Shown here piece after piece: positions 8,703-14,931 of a stretch of DNA of 16,333 nucleotides. The stretch's first letter is position 1, and each line of letters begins with the position of its first letter. The stretch is taken from the NCBI GenBank assembly GCA_964647745.1, contig CAZYJG010000029.1, positions 1 through 16,333 on the forward strand. The letters are read 5' to 3'. This stretch comes from Thiopontia sp964647745 (GTDB lineage: Bacteria > Pseudomonadota > Gammaproteobacteria > GCF-002020875). The translations under genes were made by a program, and so were the position numbers. The notes under the pieces were generated by a model, which did not search any database, was not told where the DNA came from, and saw only the letters and a program-made list of their open reading frames with translations.

Positions 8703-8721
8703 CACCGCCCTGGTGGCGGTG
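8703..8721 (-). terminator. GC-rich hairpin downstream of bicA, weak terminator candidate
   Basis: Arms CACCGCC (8703-8709) and GGCGGTG (8715-8721) with a 5-base loop form a stable hairpin about 20 bp after the bicA stop. No U-tract follows on the minus strand, so it is not a classical intrinsic terminator. It may only protect the bicA mRNA end or reduce read-through into the efflux operon. Confidence 0.3.
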
Positions 8722-8741
8722 GCAGAGACTACTGCACCAAA

Positions 8742-10424
8742 TTACTGGGTTGGAAGCAGCTGGTAGGCGTGTTTCAGGGCATCAAGTCGATCCGCCTGTA
8801 CATGCTCCTCCTGAATGCCATCAAGGACATTATGCTTCTCAAGGATGCTGTGCACACCGGGACGGGCGCCGACAACCATCACCTTTCTGCCGGTCTCCCT
8901 GGCATCAGTAATGATGTCACTCAGTGCCCTGGCAGAGGTGTAGTCAACCATTGGAACCTGCTTCAGGTCGATGACCAGGACATCATAATCCTTGTGTTCG
9001 GCAAGCTGGCGGATCATCCCCTTGGCAGCACCAAAGCTGAGTGGGCCACCCACATGGTAGAGCAGGATGCGTCCCTGTGCCTGGTGCAGCAGTGAGGCAC
9101 CCTCCTCACAGATACCCTCCGGGGCATCATCAACAGAGCGCACGATGTGGATGCTTCCCACCTGCAGATCCACCATGCGCTGCATGAAGACAAAGGAGGC
9201 CATCACCATCCCCACGGCAACCGCCTGGATCAGGTCGACAAAGACGGTCAGCAGCAGCACGGTCAGCATCATCGCAATTCCCGTCAGCGGTGCCTTGCGG
9301 ATATTCTTCAGGTAGTCCCAGTCGATGATGTCGGTCCCCACCTTCACCAGAATGCCAGCCAGTACCGCCTTGGGGATATCGCTGGCATAGGTGCCGGCAC
9401 CCAGCACAATGATCAGCAGCACAACGGCATGCAGCGCACCGGAGATCGGGGTCAGGCCACCGGCATTGACGTTGACCACGGTACGCATGGTTGCGCCAGC
9501 ACCAGGCAGGCCGCCAAAGAATCCCGCAACGGTATTACCGATTCCCTGACCGATCAGCTCACGGTTTGATTTGTGCTGGGTGCGGGTGACGTTGTCGGCA
9601 ACCAGCGAGGTGAGCAGGGAGTCGATGGAGCCAAGGGCAGCCAGCGTCAGGCCGGAGACGATCATCTCCCACAATAGCGAGAACTCGATGGTGGGGAGAA
9701 TCAGGTCCGGGAAGCCGGTCGGGATCTCGCCAATAATGCGGATGGAGGGGCTATCCTGCATAAAGAGCAGATAGCTGAAGGTCCCCACCAGCAGCGCAAT
9801 CAGGGGTGCCGGAAGCATCCGGTTGAGCCTGGGAAGAAAGGCTGGAACGCCATAAACCACCGCCAGGGCGATCACCCCAAGCAGTGCCGAGGCACCATCC
9901 ATCGCGGCAAAAAAGTCGGGGATTGCAGCGGCGGCATCAATGGGCTTGGAGACCCCGATCTGGCCCAGTAGTGGCCCGATCTGCAGCAGGATGATGATGA
10001 CGCCGATCCCGCTCATGAATCCGGAGACCACCGGGTGGGGGACCAGCTCGATGTAGCGTCCGATCTTGAAGGTGCCGAAGAGGATCTGGAAGATGCCGCC
10101 AAGAATGACCACAGTGAAGGCCAGTGTGGCCCCCTTGACCGGATCATCGGGAAACATCCCGGTGTACTGGAGAAAGATTGCCGCCATTACCACCGTCATC
10201 GGGCCGGTGGGGCCGGAGACCTGGGCCGGGGTGCCGCCCAGCAGCGCAGCAAACAGTCCAACAAAGATGGCGCCATACATTCCGGCAATCGGACCCACAC
10301 CGGAGGCAACACCCATCGCCATCGCCAGTGGCAGTGCAACCACAGCTGCAGTGAGTCCACCGTAGATATCCCCGCGCAGATTGTTGAAGTGAAGACCGTT
10401 TACATAACGCGTTGCCAGTGACAT
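8742..10424 (-). CDS. bicA: BicA-like SulP-family Na+-dependent bicarbonate transporter
   Basis: This 560-residue SulP protein has a polytopic membrane domain (about 15-430) and a cytoplasmic STAS domain (about 440-550, with VPMVDYTSARAL). Its closest resemblance that I can recall is to cyanobacterial BicA. Shared stretches include LRGDIYGGLTAAVVALPLAM, SGPTGPMTVVM, GFMSGIGV, SNRELIGQGIGN, GAGATM and VLAGILVKVGTDIIDW. Residues reported in BicA to bind Na+ and bicarbonate appear conserved: D268 and T272 (SIDSLLTS), T73, and A311/T312. The likely role is low-affinity, high-flux import of bicarbonate driven by the Na+ gradient across the inner membrane. AAGGGA gives a ribosome binding site 7 bases before the ATG. 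The gene is read from a strong promoter at 10582-10611 through a structured leader containing an intrinsic terminator. A sulfate transporter is the alternative, but the match to BicA is closer than that of the neighbouring SulP. Confidence 0.82.
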   Translation of the reverse strand: MSLATRYVNGLHFNNLRGDIYGGLTAAVVALPLAMAMGVASGVGPIAGMYGAIFVGLFAALLGGTPAQVSGPTGPMTVVMAAIFLQYTGMFPDDPVKGATLAFTVVILGGIFQILFGTFKIGRYIELVPHPVVSGFMSGIGVIIILLQIGPLLGQIGVSKPIDAAAAIPDFFAAMDGASALLGVIALAVVYGVPAFLPRLNRMLPAPLIALLVGTFSYLLFMQDSPSIRIIGEIPTGFPDLILPTIEFSLLWEMIVSGLTLAALGSIDSLLTSLVADNVTRTQHKSNRELIGQGIGNTVAGFFGGLPGAGATMRTVVNVNAGGLTPISGALHAVVLLIIVLGAGTYASDIPKAVLAGILVKVGTDIIDWDYLKNIRKAPLTGIAMMLTVLLLTVFVDLIQAVAVGMVMASFVFMQRMVDLQVGSIHIVRSVDDAPEGICEEGASLLHQAQGRILLYHVGGPLSFGAAKGMIRQLAEHKDYDVLVIDLKQVPMVDYTSARALSDIITDARETGRKVMVVGARPGVHSILEKHNVLDGIQEEHVQADRLDALKHAYQLLPTQ

Positions 10425-10454
10425 CCCGTTTCCCTTGTTGGTAAAAGTTTTTTG

Positions 10455-10483
10455 AAATAAAAAAAGACCGGCAGGCCGGTCTT
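10455..10483 (-). terminator. Intrinsic terminator inside the bicA leader
   Basis: On the minus strand a perfect 9-bp stem (10475-10483 pairing with 10464-10472, arms AAGACCGGC and GCCGGTCTT) is followed directly by a run of T (TTTTTTTATTT including the end of the stem). This is a textbook intrinsic terminator. It lies about 30 bases before the bicA start codon and downstream of the promoter at 10582-10611, so it either ends a short RNA or acts as an attenuator for bicA. Confidence 0.85.
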
Positions 10484-10575
10484 GAAATCTGGTTCGACCC
10501 CGTGAGGGTCGAAGGCTCTGCGCAGGCTATCTGCTGCAAGGAGCGCTGTGCGGGACCCCATCTGTCCCATATCAG
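10456..10575 (-). ncRNA. Candidate ~120-nt structured RNA: sRNA or bicA leader/attenuator
   Basis: A near-consensus promoter on the minus strand would start RNA near 10575, and an intrinsic terminator ends it near 10456. The stretch between folds into four successive hairpins. These are GGGAC/GTCCC (10564-10568 with 10552-10556), a two-part stem GAGC..CTGC/GCAG..GCTC (10511-10546 region), a perfect 8-bp stem TTCGACCC/GGGTCGAA with a 5-base loop (10506-10513 with 10493-10500), and the terminator. There is no convincing open frame with a ribosome binding site. I found no obvious antiterminator pairing that would break the terminator stem, which slightly favours a free-standing sRNA with bicA expressed by read-through. 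I do not recognise it as a known RNA family. Confidence 0.6.
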
Positions 10576-10581
10576 GGAACC

Positions 10582-10611
10582 ATTATACGCTGATGTCCGC
10601 TTGAATAACAA
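10582..10611 (-). promoter_or_regulatory. Sigma70-type promoter for the leader RNA and bicA
   Basis: On the minus strand TTGTTA (10611-10606) is followed by an 18-base spacer and a perfect TATAAT (10587-10582). Predicted transcription start is near 10575. The -35 element overlaps that of the divergent promoter for the second SulP gene by one base, so the two promoters probably compete or share regulation. Confidence 0.7.
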
Positions 10612-10629
10612 GTGATTGATTGCTATCAT
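10601..10629 (+). promoter_or_regulatory. Sigma70-type promoter for the second SulP gene
   Basis: TTGAAT (10601-10606), a 17-base spacer and TATCAT (10624-10629), preceded by TGC as an extended -10, form a good promoter on the plus strand with a start near 10636. It leaves a ~93-base leader before the ATG at 10729. Confidence 0.6.
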
Positions 10630-10655
10630 CCGCCGCCAACCCGATGAGCCCTTCT

Positions 10656-10680
10656 GCCTCATATCGAGTCGATATGCGGC
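10656..10680. promoter_or_regulatory. 25-bp palindrome in the leader of the second SulP gene, operator candidate
   Basis: Arms CATATCGA (10660-10667) and TCGATATG (10669-10676) are perfect inverted repeats around a single central base (10668). One mismatched pair (10659/10677) and then GCC/GGC (10656-10658, 10678-10680) extend the symmetry to 25 bp. It lies about 20-45 bases after the predicted transcription start, a position suited to a repressor roadblock; as RNA it would form a hairpin with almost no loop. No regulator gene adjoins it. Confidence 0.5.
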
Positions 10681-10728
10681 CTCCATGCCGTGCTGCAAAC
10701 TGATAACTAACTGAATGGTAATAGTTTT

Positions 10729-12552
10729 ATGGAAATGATCCAGCGCTTTCTCCCCTTTCTGAAATGGTTCCCAATGGATGGAGAGACCATTCGGGCTGAT
10801 CTCATTGCCGGTGTCACCGTTGCCCTGGTTCTGATTCCACAGTCGATGGCATATGCACAGCTGGCGGGGCTCCCCGCCTACTTTGGACTCTACGCATCCT
10901 TTCTTCCGGTGATGGTCGCCGCCCTCTGGGGCTCCTCCAAGCAGCTCGGAACCGGACCGGTTGCGGTGGTCTCGCTGCTGACAGCCGTTGCGGTCGGCTC
11001 TGCCCTGCAGTCCAACCTCCCCGAGGGGGTGAGCAGTATTGATGCGTTGATGCAGAATCAGGAGCTGCTGATCTCCTACTATGTGCCGCTGGCCGTTCTG
11101 CTGGCCCTGCTGGTTGGCCTCTTTCAGCTCACCCTTGGGGTGTTGAAGCTGGGGGTGGTGGTCAACTTCCTCTCCCATCCGGTGATTGTCGGCTTTACCA
11201 ATGCCGCAGCGATGGTGATTGGCCTCTCGCAGCTCAACAAGATCTTTGGTGTCACCAAGGAGCGCAGTGACTTCTTTATGGGGGATATCTGGGGGGTCCT
11301 GATGCAGGTCGGGGATACCCATATCATGACACTGGTGATGGGAGTACTCGCCTTTGGCATCATGATGGGGGTGAAAAAGTTCATACCGAAGCTCCCGGGT
11401 GTCCTGCTCGCTGTTGTGATTACCACCCTGATGAGTTGGGGAATGGACTTCCAGGGGATGGGTGGTGCCGTGGTGGGTGAGATCCCAGAGGGGCTGCCAA
11501 CGATGAGGGTTCCAGAGATCAATTTTGAGGTCCTCGGCATCCTCTTCACCAGTGCCATCGTGATCTCCATGGTGGGCTTCATGGAGGCGATCTCCATCGC
11601 CAAGGCGATGGCGGCCAAGACCAAGGATCGTATCGATCCCAACCAGGAGCTGATTGGACAGGGGTTGGCCAATATCTTTGGCAGCTTCTCTCAGGCCTAC
11701 CCCACCAGTGGATCCTTCTCTCGCTCTGCAGTAAACCTGAATGCAGGGGCCAGAACCGGTATGTCCTCGGTCTTTACCGCGGCACTGGTTGTGATCACAC
11801 TGCTCTTCCTGACCCCGCTGCTCTACCACCTGCCGAAGGCGGTACTGGCTGCGGTGATCATGATGGCGGTAGTTGGGTTGATCAACTTCAGGGCATTCAA
11901 GCATGCCTGGCTTGCCAACAAGCATGACGGGATCGCCTCGGTGGTCACCTTTGTTGCAACCCTCGGTTTTGCCCCCCATCTGGATCAGGGAATCCTGATT
12001 GGTGCGCTGCTGGCGCTGGGGCTCTACCTCTACAGCACCATGAAGCCACGCGTTGCCATCCTTGGCCGTTATGCAGATGGAACCCTGCGTGATATCCGGG
12101 TCCATGATCTGCCGCAGGACAAGCGAATTGTTGTGCTCCGTTTTGACGGCTCACTCTACTTTGCCAACGTTGCCTACTTTGAGGAGGCGATCCTGGAGGC
12201 GCTCTGCGAGCGACCCGAGGCGCAGTACGTGCTGGTGGTGGGTGATGCCATCAACACCCTTGATGCATCCGGAGAGGAGGTGGTCCACCAGCTGGTCTCA
12301 CGCCTGAAAGACAATGATGTCACGCTGGTCTTCAGTGGCCTCAAGCGTCAGATTCATCAGGTGATGCAGCGTACAGGGCTGTTTGGCCATATCGGTGGCG
12401 AGAACCTCCACCCCAATGAGGACATGGCGATCAAGTATATCTACCGCCGACTCGATGGTGAGGATTTCGACCAGAACTACTGCCCGCTGATCGCTCCGGA
12501 TGAGGAGAAGAAGGATGATGTCCACCGTGATGCGCTGGAGGAGACCTTCTGA
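10729..12552 (+). CDS. SulP-family anion permease with STAS domain (sulfate or related anion)
   Basis: This 607-residue protein has a SulP membrane domain (about 17-430, opening with IRADLIAGVTVALVLIPQSM) and a C-terminal STAS domain (about 440-570) with a DASG motif at the usual regulatory serine. The stretch TSGSFSRSAVNLNAGARTG matches the TM8 region of sulfate-type SulP/SLC26 permeases rather than the GAGATM of the neighbouring BicA-like protein, so the two proteins probably carry different anions. Likely substrates are sulfate or, less likely, bicarbonate, with Na+ or H+ coupling unknown. In a sulfur oxidiser sulfate export is also conceivable (inference). It is divergent from bicA and has its own promoter and a leader with a palindrome. 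No clear ribosome binding site precedes the ATG. A charged tail of about 30 residues (ending RDALEETF) follows the STAS domain. A strong terminator follows the gene. Confidence 0.88.
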   Translation: MEMIQRFLPFLKWFPMDGETIRADLIAGVTVALVLIPQSMAYAQLAGLPAYFGLYASFLPVMVAALWGSSKQLGTGPVAVVSLLTAVAVGSALQSNLPEGVSSIDALMQNQELLISYYVPLAVLLALLVGLFQLTLGVLKLGVVVNFLSHPVIVGFTNAAAMVIGLSQLNKIFGVTKERSDFFMGDIWGVLMQVGDTHIMTLVMGVLAFGIMMGVKKFIPKLPGVLLAVVITTLMSWGMDFQGMGGAVVGEIPEGLPTMRVPEINFEVLGILFTSAIVISMVGFMEAISIAKAMAAKTKDRIDPNQELIGQGLANIFGSFSQAYPTSGSFSRSAVNLNAGARTGMSSVFTAALVVITLLFLTPLLYHLPKAVLAAVIMMAVVGLINFRAFKHAWLANKHDGIASVVTFVATLGFAPHLDQGILIGALLALGLYLYSTMKPRVAILGRYADGTLRDIRVHDLPQDKRIVVLRFDGSLYFANVAYFEEAILEALCERPEAQYVLVVGDAINTLDASGEEVVHQLVSRLKDNDVTLVFSGLKRQIHQVMQRTGLFGHIGGENLHPNEDMAIKYIYRRLDGEDFDQNYCPLIAPDEEKKDDVHRDALEETF

Positions 12553-12583
12553 TCTTCTGGTTCAGAAGCTATTCAATCCATGG

Positions 12584-12614
12584 AGGGTTGCCCGGAGTCG
12601 GGCAACCCTTTTTT
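12584..12614 (+). terminator. Intrinsic terminator after the second SulP gene
   Basis: Arms GGGTTGCCCG (12585-12594) and CGGGCAACCC (12599-12608) with loop GAGT are followed by TTTTTT (12609-12614); A12584 can also pair with the first T. A smaller upstream hairpin, CTTCTG/CAGAAG (12554-12559, 12563-12568), lies just after the stop codon. The thioredoxin gene begins only 13 bases after the U-tract. Confidence 0.92.
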
Positions 12615-12627
12615 ATCAGAGAGAGCA

Positions 12628-12984
12628 ATGAGCCCAACAGCGTCAGAGAGCAGACAGTTTCAGGTTGATATCGACAACTTCGAGGAGTCGGTGATCGAGG
12701 AGTCCTCAAGGCGACTGGTGGTGCTCGATATCAGTGCCGAGTGGTGCGGCCCCTGCCGGGTGCTGGAGCCGATCCTGGATCGTCTTTCCGAGGAGTACGA
12801 GGGGGCGTTCCTGCTTGCCAAGCTGGAGGCGGAGGATGAGAACATGAAGATTGCCGGCCGCTACGGGGCGCGTGGCTTTCCGACCGTGCTTGCCATTGTC
12901 AACGGGGAGGAGGTGGAGCGCTTTCAGAGTGCCCGGCCGGAGCACTTTGTGCGGGACTTTATCGATCGCAACCTGGTCGATTGA
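12628..12984 (+). CDS. Thioredoxin
   Basis: This 118-residue soluble protein has a single thioredoxin fold. The redox motif WCGPC is at 39-43 inside LDISAEWCGPCRVL, and a cis-proline region GFPTVLAIVNGEE follows, as in TrxA-type proteins. It should reduce disulfides in cytoplasmic targets using the dithiol of C40 and C43. I chose the ATG at 12628, preceded by an AGAGAG purine stretch, rather than an in-frame ATG at 12580, because the longer version would translate through the terminator hairpin. No promoter fits in the 13 bases after that terminator, so expression may depend on read-through or on a promoter within the SulP gene. The stop is 11 bp from the stop of the convergent flavoprotein gene. 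It is close to the canonical length and is not fused to another domain. Confidence 0.93.
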   Translation: MSPTASESRQFQVDIDNFEESVIEESSRRLVVLDISAEWCGPCRVLEPILDRLSEEYEGAFLLAKLEAEDENMKIAGRYGARGFPTVLAIVNGEEVERFQSARPEHFVRDFIDRNLVD

Positions 12985-12995
12985 GTATTGTTGGG

Positions 12996-14135
12996 TCAGC
13001 GAATCCCGCGCAGGTAGAACCACTCAAAGAAGAGCTTTGACCAGTGGAAGAGGCGGGTCTTGAAGATGATGGCCCGCTTCATGTCCCGGTAGACCAGGAC
13101 ACCGGAGTTGATGGAGTCGACAATGCAGACCAGTTCAACGCGGAACTGATGCCCAGCCGGCTCTCCACGCTGATCCGAGAGCATGTTCCTGACCGCTGTC
13201 TCTGCCTGCAGATCGGCCATATGAGCCTGCTTCGGCATCCACTCCGGCCCCGGGAAGCTGCCGCAGTCGCCCGCAACATAGATCTCCCCAAACCCGGGAA
13301 CCCGCCCCCCCTTGTCGGCAACCACAAAACCACCCGGGGAGAGCGGAAGGCCGCTCTCGGCGAGCCAGGCGGGGCCGGTCATGCCGGGCATGAAGAGGGT
13401 GAGGTTGCTCTCAAACTCACCCCCTTCGGTGATCACGCTCTTCTCGGTAAACCCCTTCATCTTGTGGCCAAGGTGGGTCTCGATTCCCCTCCTCTCCATC
13501 TCCCGCAGCAGCCCCGCTACCGCCTTCGGCCCCAGCCGCTTGCCGGGCTCGGGGGCGGGGCTGAAGAAGATCAGTCTGAAGCGGTCACGGCGCCCCTGCT
13601 TGCGCAGCAGGGTGTCCAGCCCATAAAGAAACTCAAAGACCGGGCCACCACGCATTGCGGCAGGCTCCTTGGAGTTGCCACCAAAGCCCATGGCGATGGT
13701 TCCCCCATCCATCTCTGCGAGGCGATCGCGGATCTCTTCACCGGCGGCGATCCCGTCACAGGGGATGATGACATGCTCCCTGATGCCAGGCAGCTTCTGG
13801 ATGAAGCGGGCGCCACTGGCAATCAGCAGCCGGTCGTAGGGGAGGGTGCCCTGATCGGTGACAATCTCGTGCCCCTCTGGGTCGAGCCCGGTGACGCTGC
13901 CCTGAAAGAAACGGACATTGAAGCGGGCAAGAAAGTTGTCGAGGGGGATCTCCAGATCCTCGCGGCTGCGCAGCCCCGATGGGATCCAGATGGTGCTGGG
14001 CAGATAGGAGAAGGTTGCCCGTGGGGCAACCAGCGTTATGGAGCCGTTGAAGCGATTCTTGCGCAGTGTCCGGACCGCCTTGAGTGCGGCAAACCCGGCA
14101 CCGATGATTACAATCTTTTCACTGCTGAACGCCAT
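12996..14135 (-). CDS. Sulfide:quinone oxidoreductase-like FAD flavoprotein
   Basis: This 379-residue protein of the pyridine nucleotide-disulfide oxidoreductase superfamily opens with a dinucleotide-binding motif, IVIIGAGFAALKA (8-20), and has a second FAD motif, EIYVAGDCGSF (284-294). The C-terminus (FKTRLFHWSKLFFEWFYLRG) is an amphipathic membrane-associating stretch as in monotopic quinone reductases. The overall pattern matches the SQR/flavocytochrome c sulfide dehydrogenase/NDH-2 group. Cysteines are C126, C291 and C337; C126 and C337 lie where SQRs have the first and third conserved cysteines. The central one, normally in a SC(F/Y)GPxYE context, is replaced by arginine (MRGGPVFEF, R162). 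It may therefore oxidise a different substrate or use a different mechanism. The start at 14135 has AGGAG 9 bases upstream; a longer frame reaching 14348 overlaps trmB and is unlikely. Confidence 0.8.
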   Translation of the reverse strand: MAFSSEKIVIIGAGFAALKAVRTLRKNRFNGSITLVAPRATFSYLPSTIWIPSGLRSREDLEIPLDNFLARFNVRFFQGSVTGLDPEGHEIVTDQGTLPYDRLLIASGARFIQKLPGIREHVIIPCDGIAAGEEIRDRLAEMDGGTIAMGFGGNSKEPAAMRGGPVFEFLYGLDTLLRKQGRRDRFRLIFFSPAPEPGKRLGPKAVAGLLREMERRGIETHLGHKMKGFTEKSVITEGGEFESNLTLFMPGMTGPAWLAESGLPLSPGGFVVADKGGRVPGFGEIYVAGDCGSFPGPEWMPKQAHMADLQAETAVRNMLSDQRGEPAGHQFRVELVCIVDSINSGVLVYRDMKRAIIFKTRLFHWSKLFFEWFYLRGIR

Positions 14136-14185
14136 GGTAGGACTCCTGCTCCAGAATAGTGGGGTGTTCTCGACTCTCTCCGCTG

Positions 14186-14214
14186 AATATAGCGGATCTG
14201 GCCGCTGCGGTCGA
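14186..14214 (-). promoter_or_regulatory. Possible promoter for the SQR-like gene
   Basis: On the minus strand TCGACC (14214-14209), a 17-base spacer and TATATT (14191-14186) lie in the 79-bp gap after trmB, giving a start near 14179. A short inverted repeat, CCGCT/AGCGG (14180-14184 and 14191-14195), straddles the -10 and could be a regulator site. The -35 is a modest match. Confidence 0.35.
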
Positions 14215-14925
14215 TCATTGTGCTCCCCGCTTCTCGAAGAGCAGGTCCCATACCCCATGGCCCAGCCGCAGCCCCCGTTTTTCAAACTTTGTGACAGGGC
14301 GTGACTCGGGACGTGGGGAGTAGCTGCCGCTGCCGGCAAGGTTTGCAAACCCGCTCTCCGCGCTAAGGATCTCCATCATCCATTCGGCGTAATCCTCCCA
14401 GTCGGTGGCCAGATGGAACAGCCCCCCCGGCTTGAGCCGGGTGAGGATCAGCCGCACAAAATCGGGCTGCACGATGCGCCGCTTGTGGTGTCGCTTCTTG
14501 TGCCACGGATCGGGGAAGAAGAGCATCACGGAGTCGAGACTCTGCTGCGGCAGCTGATCCCTCAAAACCTCAATCGCATCATGTTTGAGCAGGCGGATAT
14601 TGGTGATTCCCCGCTTGTCGATCTCATCCAGCAGCCGCCCTACACCGGGGCGGTGCACCTCGATCCCCAGAAAGTCCTGGTCGGGGTGTGAGGAGGCGAG
14701 CTCCAGCAGTGCATCGCCCATCCCGAATCCGATCTCAAGGTGGAGTGGTGCAGAGCGTCCAAAGAGGGTCTGTGGATCGATCCGCTTCCCCGGCTCAATC
14801 CCAAGGTGTGGCCAGTGCTCCTCCAGTGCACGGCGCTGGCTCTGCGTCATCCGCCCCTCGCGCCTTACGAAGGAGCGGATATGGCGCATCTTTTCCGGGC
14901 TGACCACAGCGAAAGGGGGTTGCAA
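14215..14925 (-). CDS. trmB: tRNA (guanine-N7)-methyltransferase TrmB
   Basis: TrmB is a cytoplasmic SAM-dependent methyltransferase that makes 7-methylguanosine at position 46 of tRNA. Characteristic stretches are IRSFVRREGRMT near the N-terminus, the SAM-binding LHLEIGFGMGDALLE, DFLGIEVHRPGVG, LFFPDPWHKKRHHKRRIVQ with the conserved PDPWxKxRHxKRR, and the C-terminal RPVTKFEKRGLRLGHGVWDLLFE. The longest frame starts at a TTG (14925), 6 bp after the thiG stop with an AGGG-like site before it, giving 236 residues. An ATG at 14889 would give 224 residues and begin MRHIRSF. Known TrmB proteins have a variable N-terminal tail before this motif, so either start is possible. It is likely co-transcribed with thiS and thiG. 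Confidence 0.95.
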   Translation of the reverse strand: MQPPFAVVSPEKMRHIRSFVRREGRMTQSQRRALEEHWPHLGIEPGKRIDPQTLFGRSAPLHLEIGFGMGDALLELASSHPDQDFLGIEVHRPGVGRLLDEIDKRGITNIRLLKHDAIEVLRDQLPQQSLDSVMLFFPDPWHKKRHHKRRIVQPDFVRLILTRLKPGGLFHLATDWEDYAEWMMEILSAESGFANLAGSGSYSPRPESRPVTKFEKRGLRLGHGVWDLLFEKRGAQ

Positions 14926-14931
14926 GATGCC

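Noticed and set aside
10144..12105. A 653-codon open frame on the minus strand across both SulP genes
   Set aside because: It is antisense to the two SulP coding regions and the divergent control region. Its translation is low-complexity, rich in His, Gln, Gly and Asp with no domain, as expected from a complementary frame of membrane-protein genes.
12580..12627. An N-terminal extension of thioredoxin from the ATG at 12580
   Set aside because: It would translate across the intrinsic terminator hairpin and has no ribosome binding site; the ATG at 12628 gives the normal thioredoxin length.
14136..14348. An N-terminal extension of the SQR-like protein
   Set aside because: It overlaps the end of trmB. 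The extra residues are low-complexity, and the ATG at 14135 has AGGAG upstream followed directly by the FAD-binding motif.
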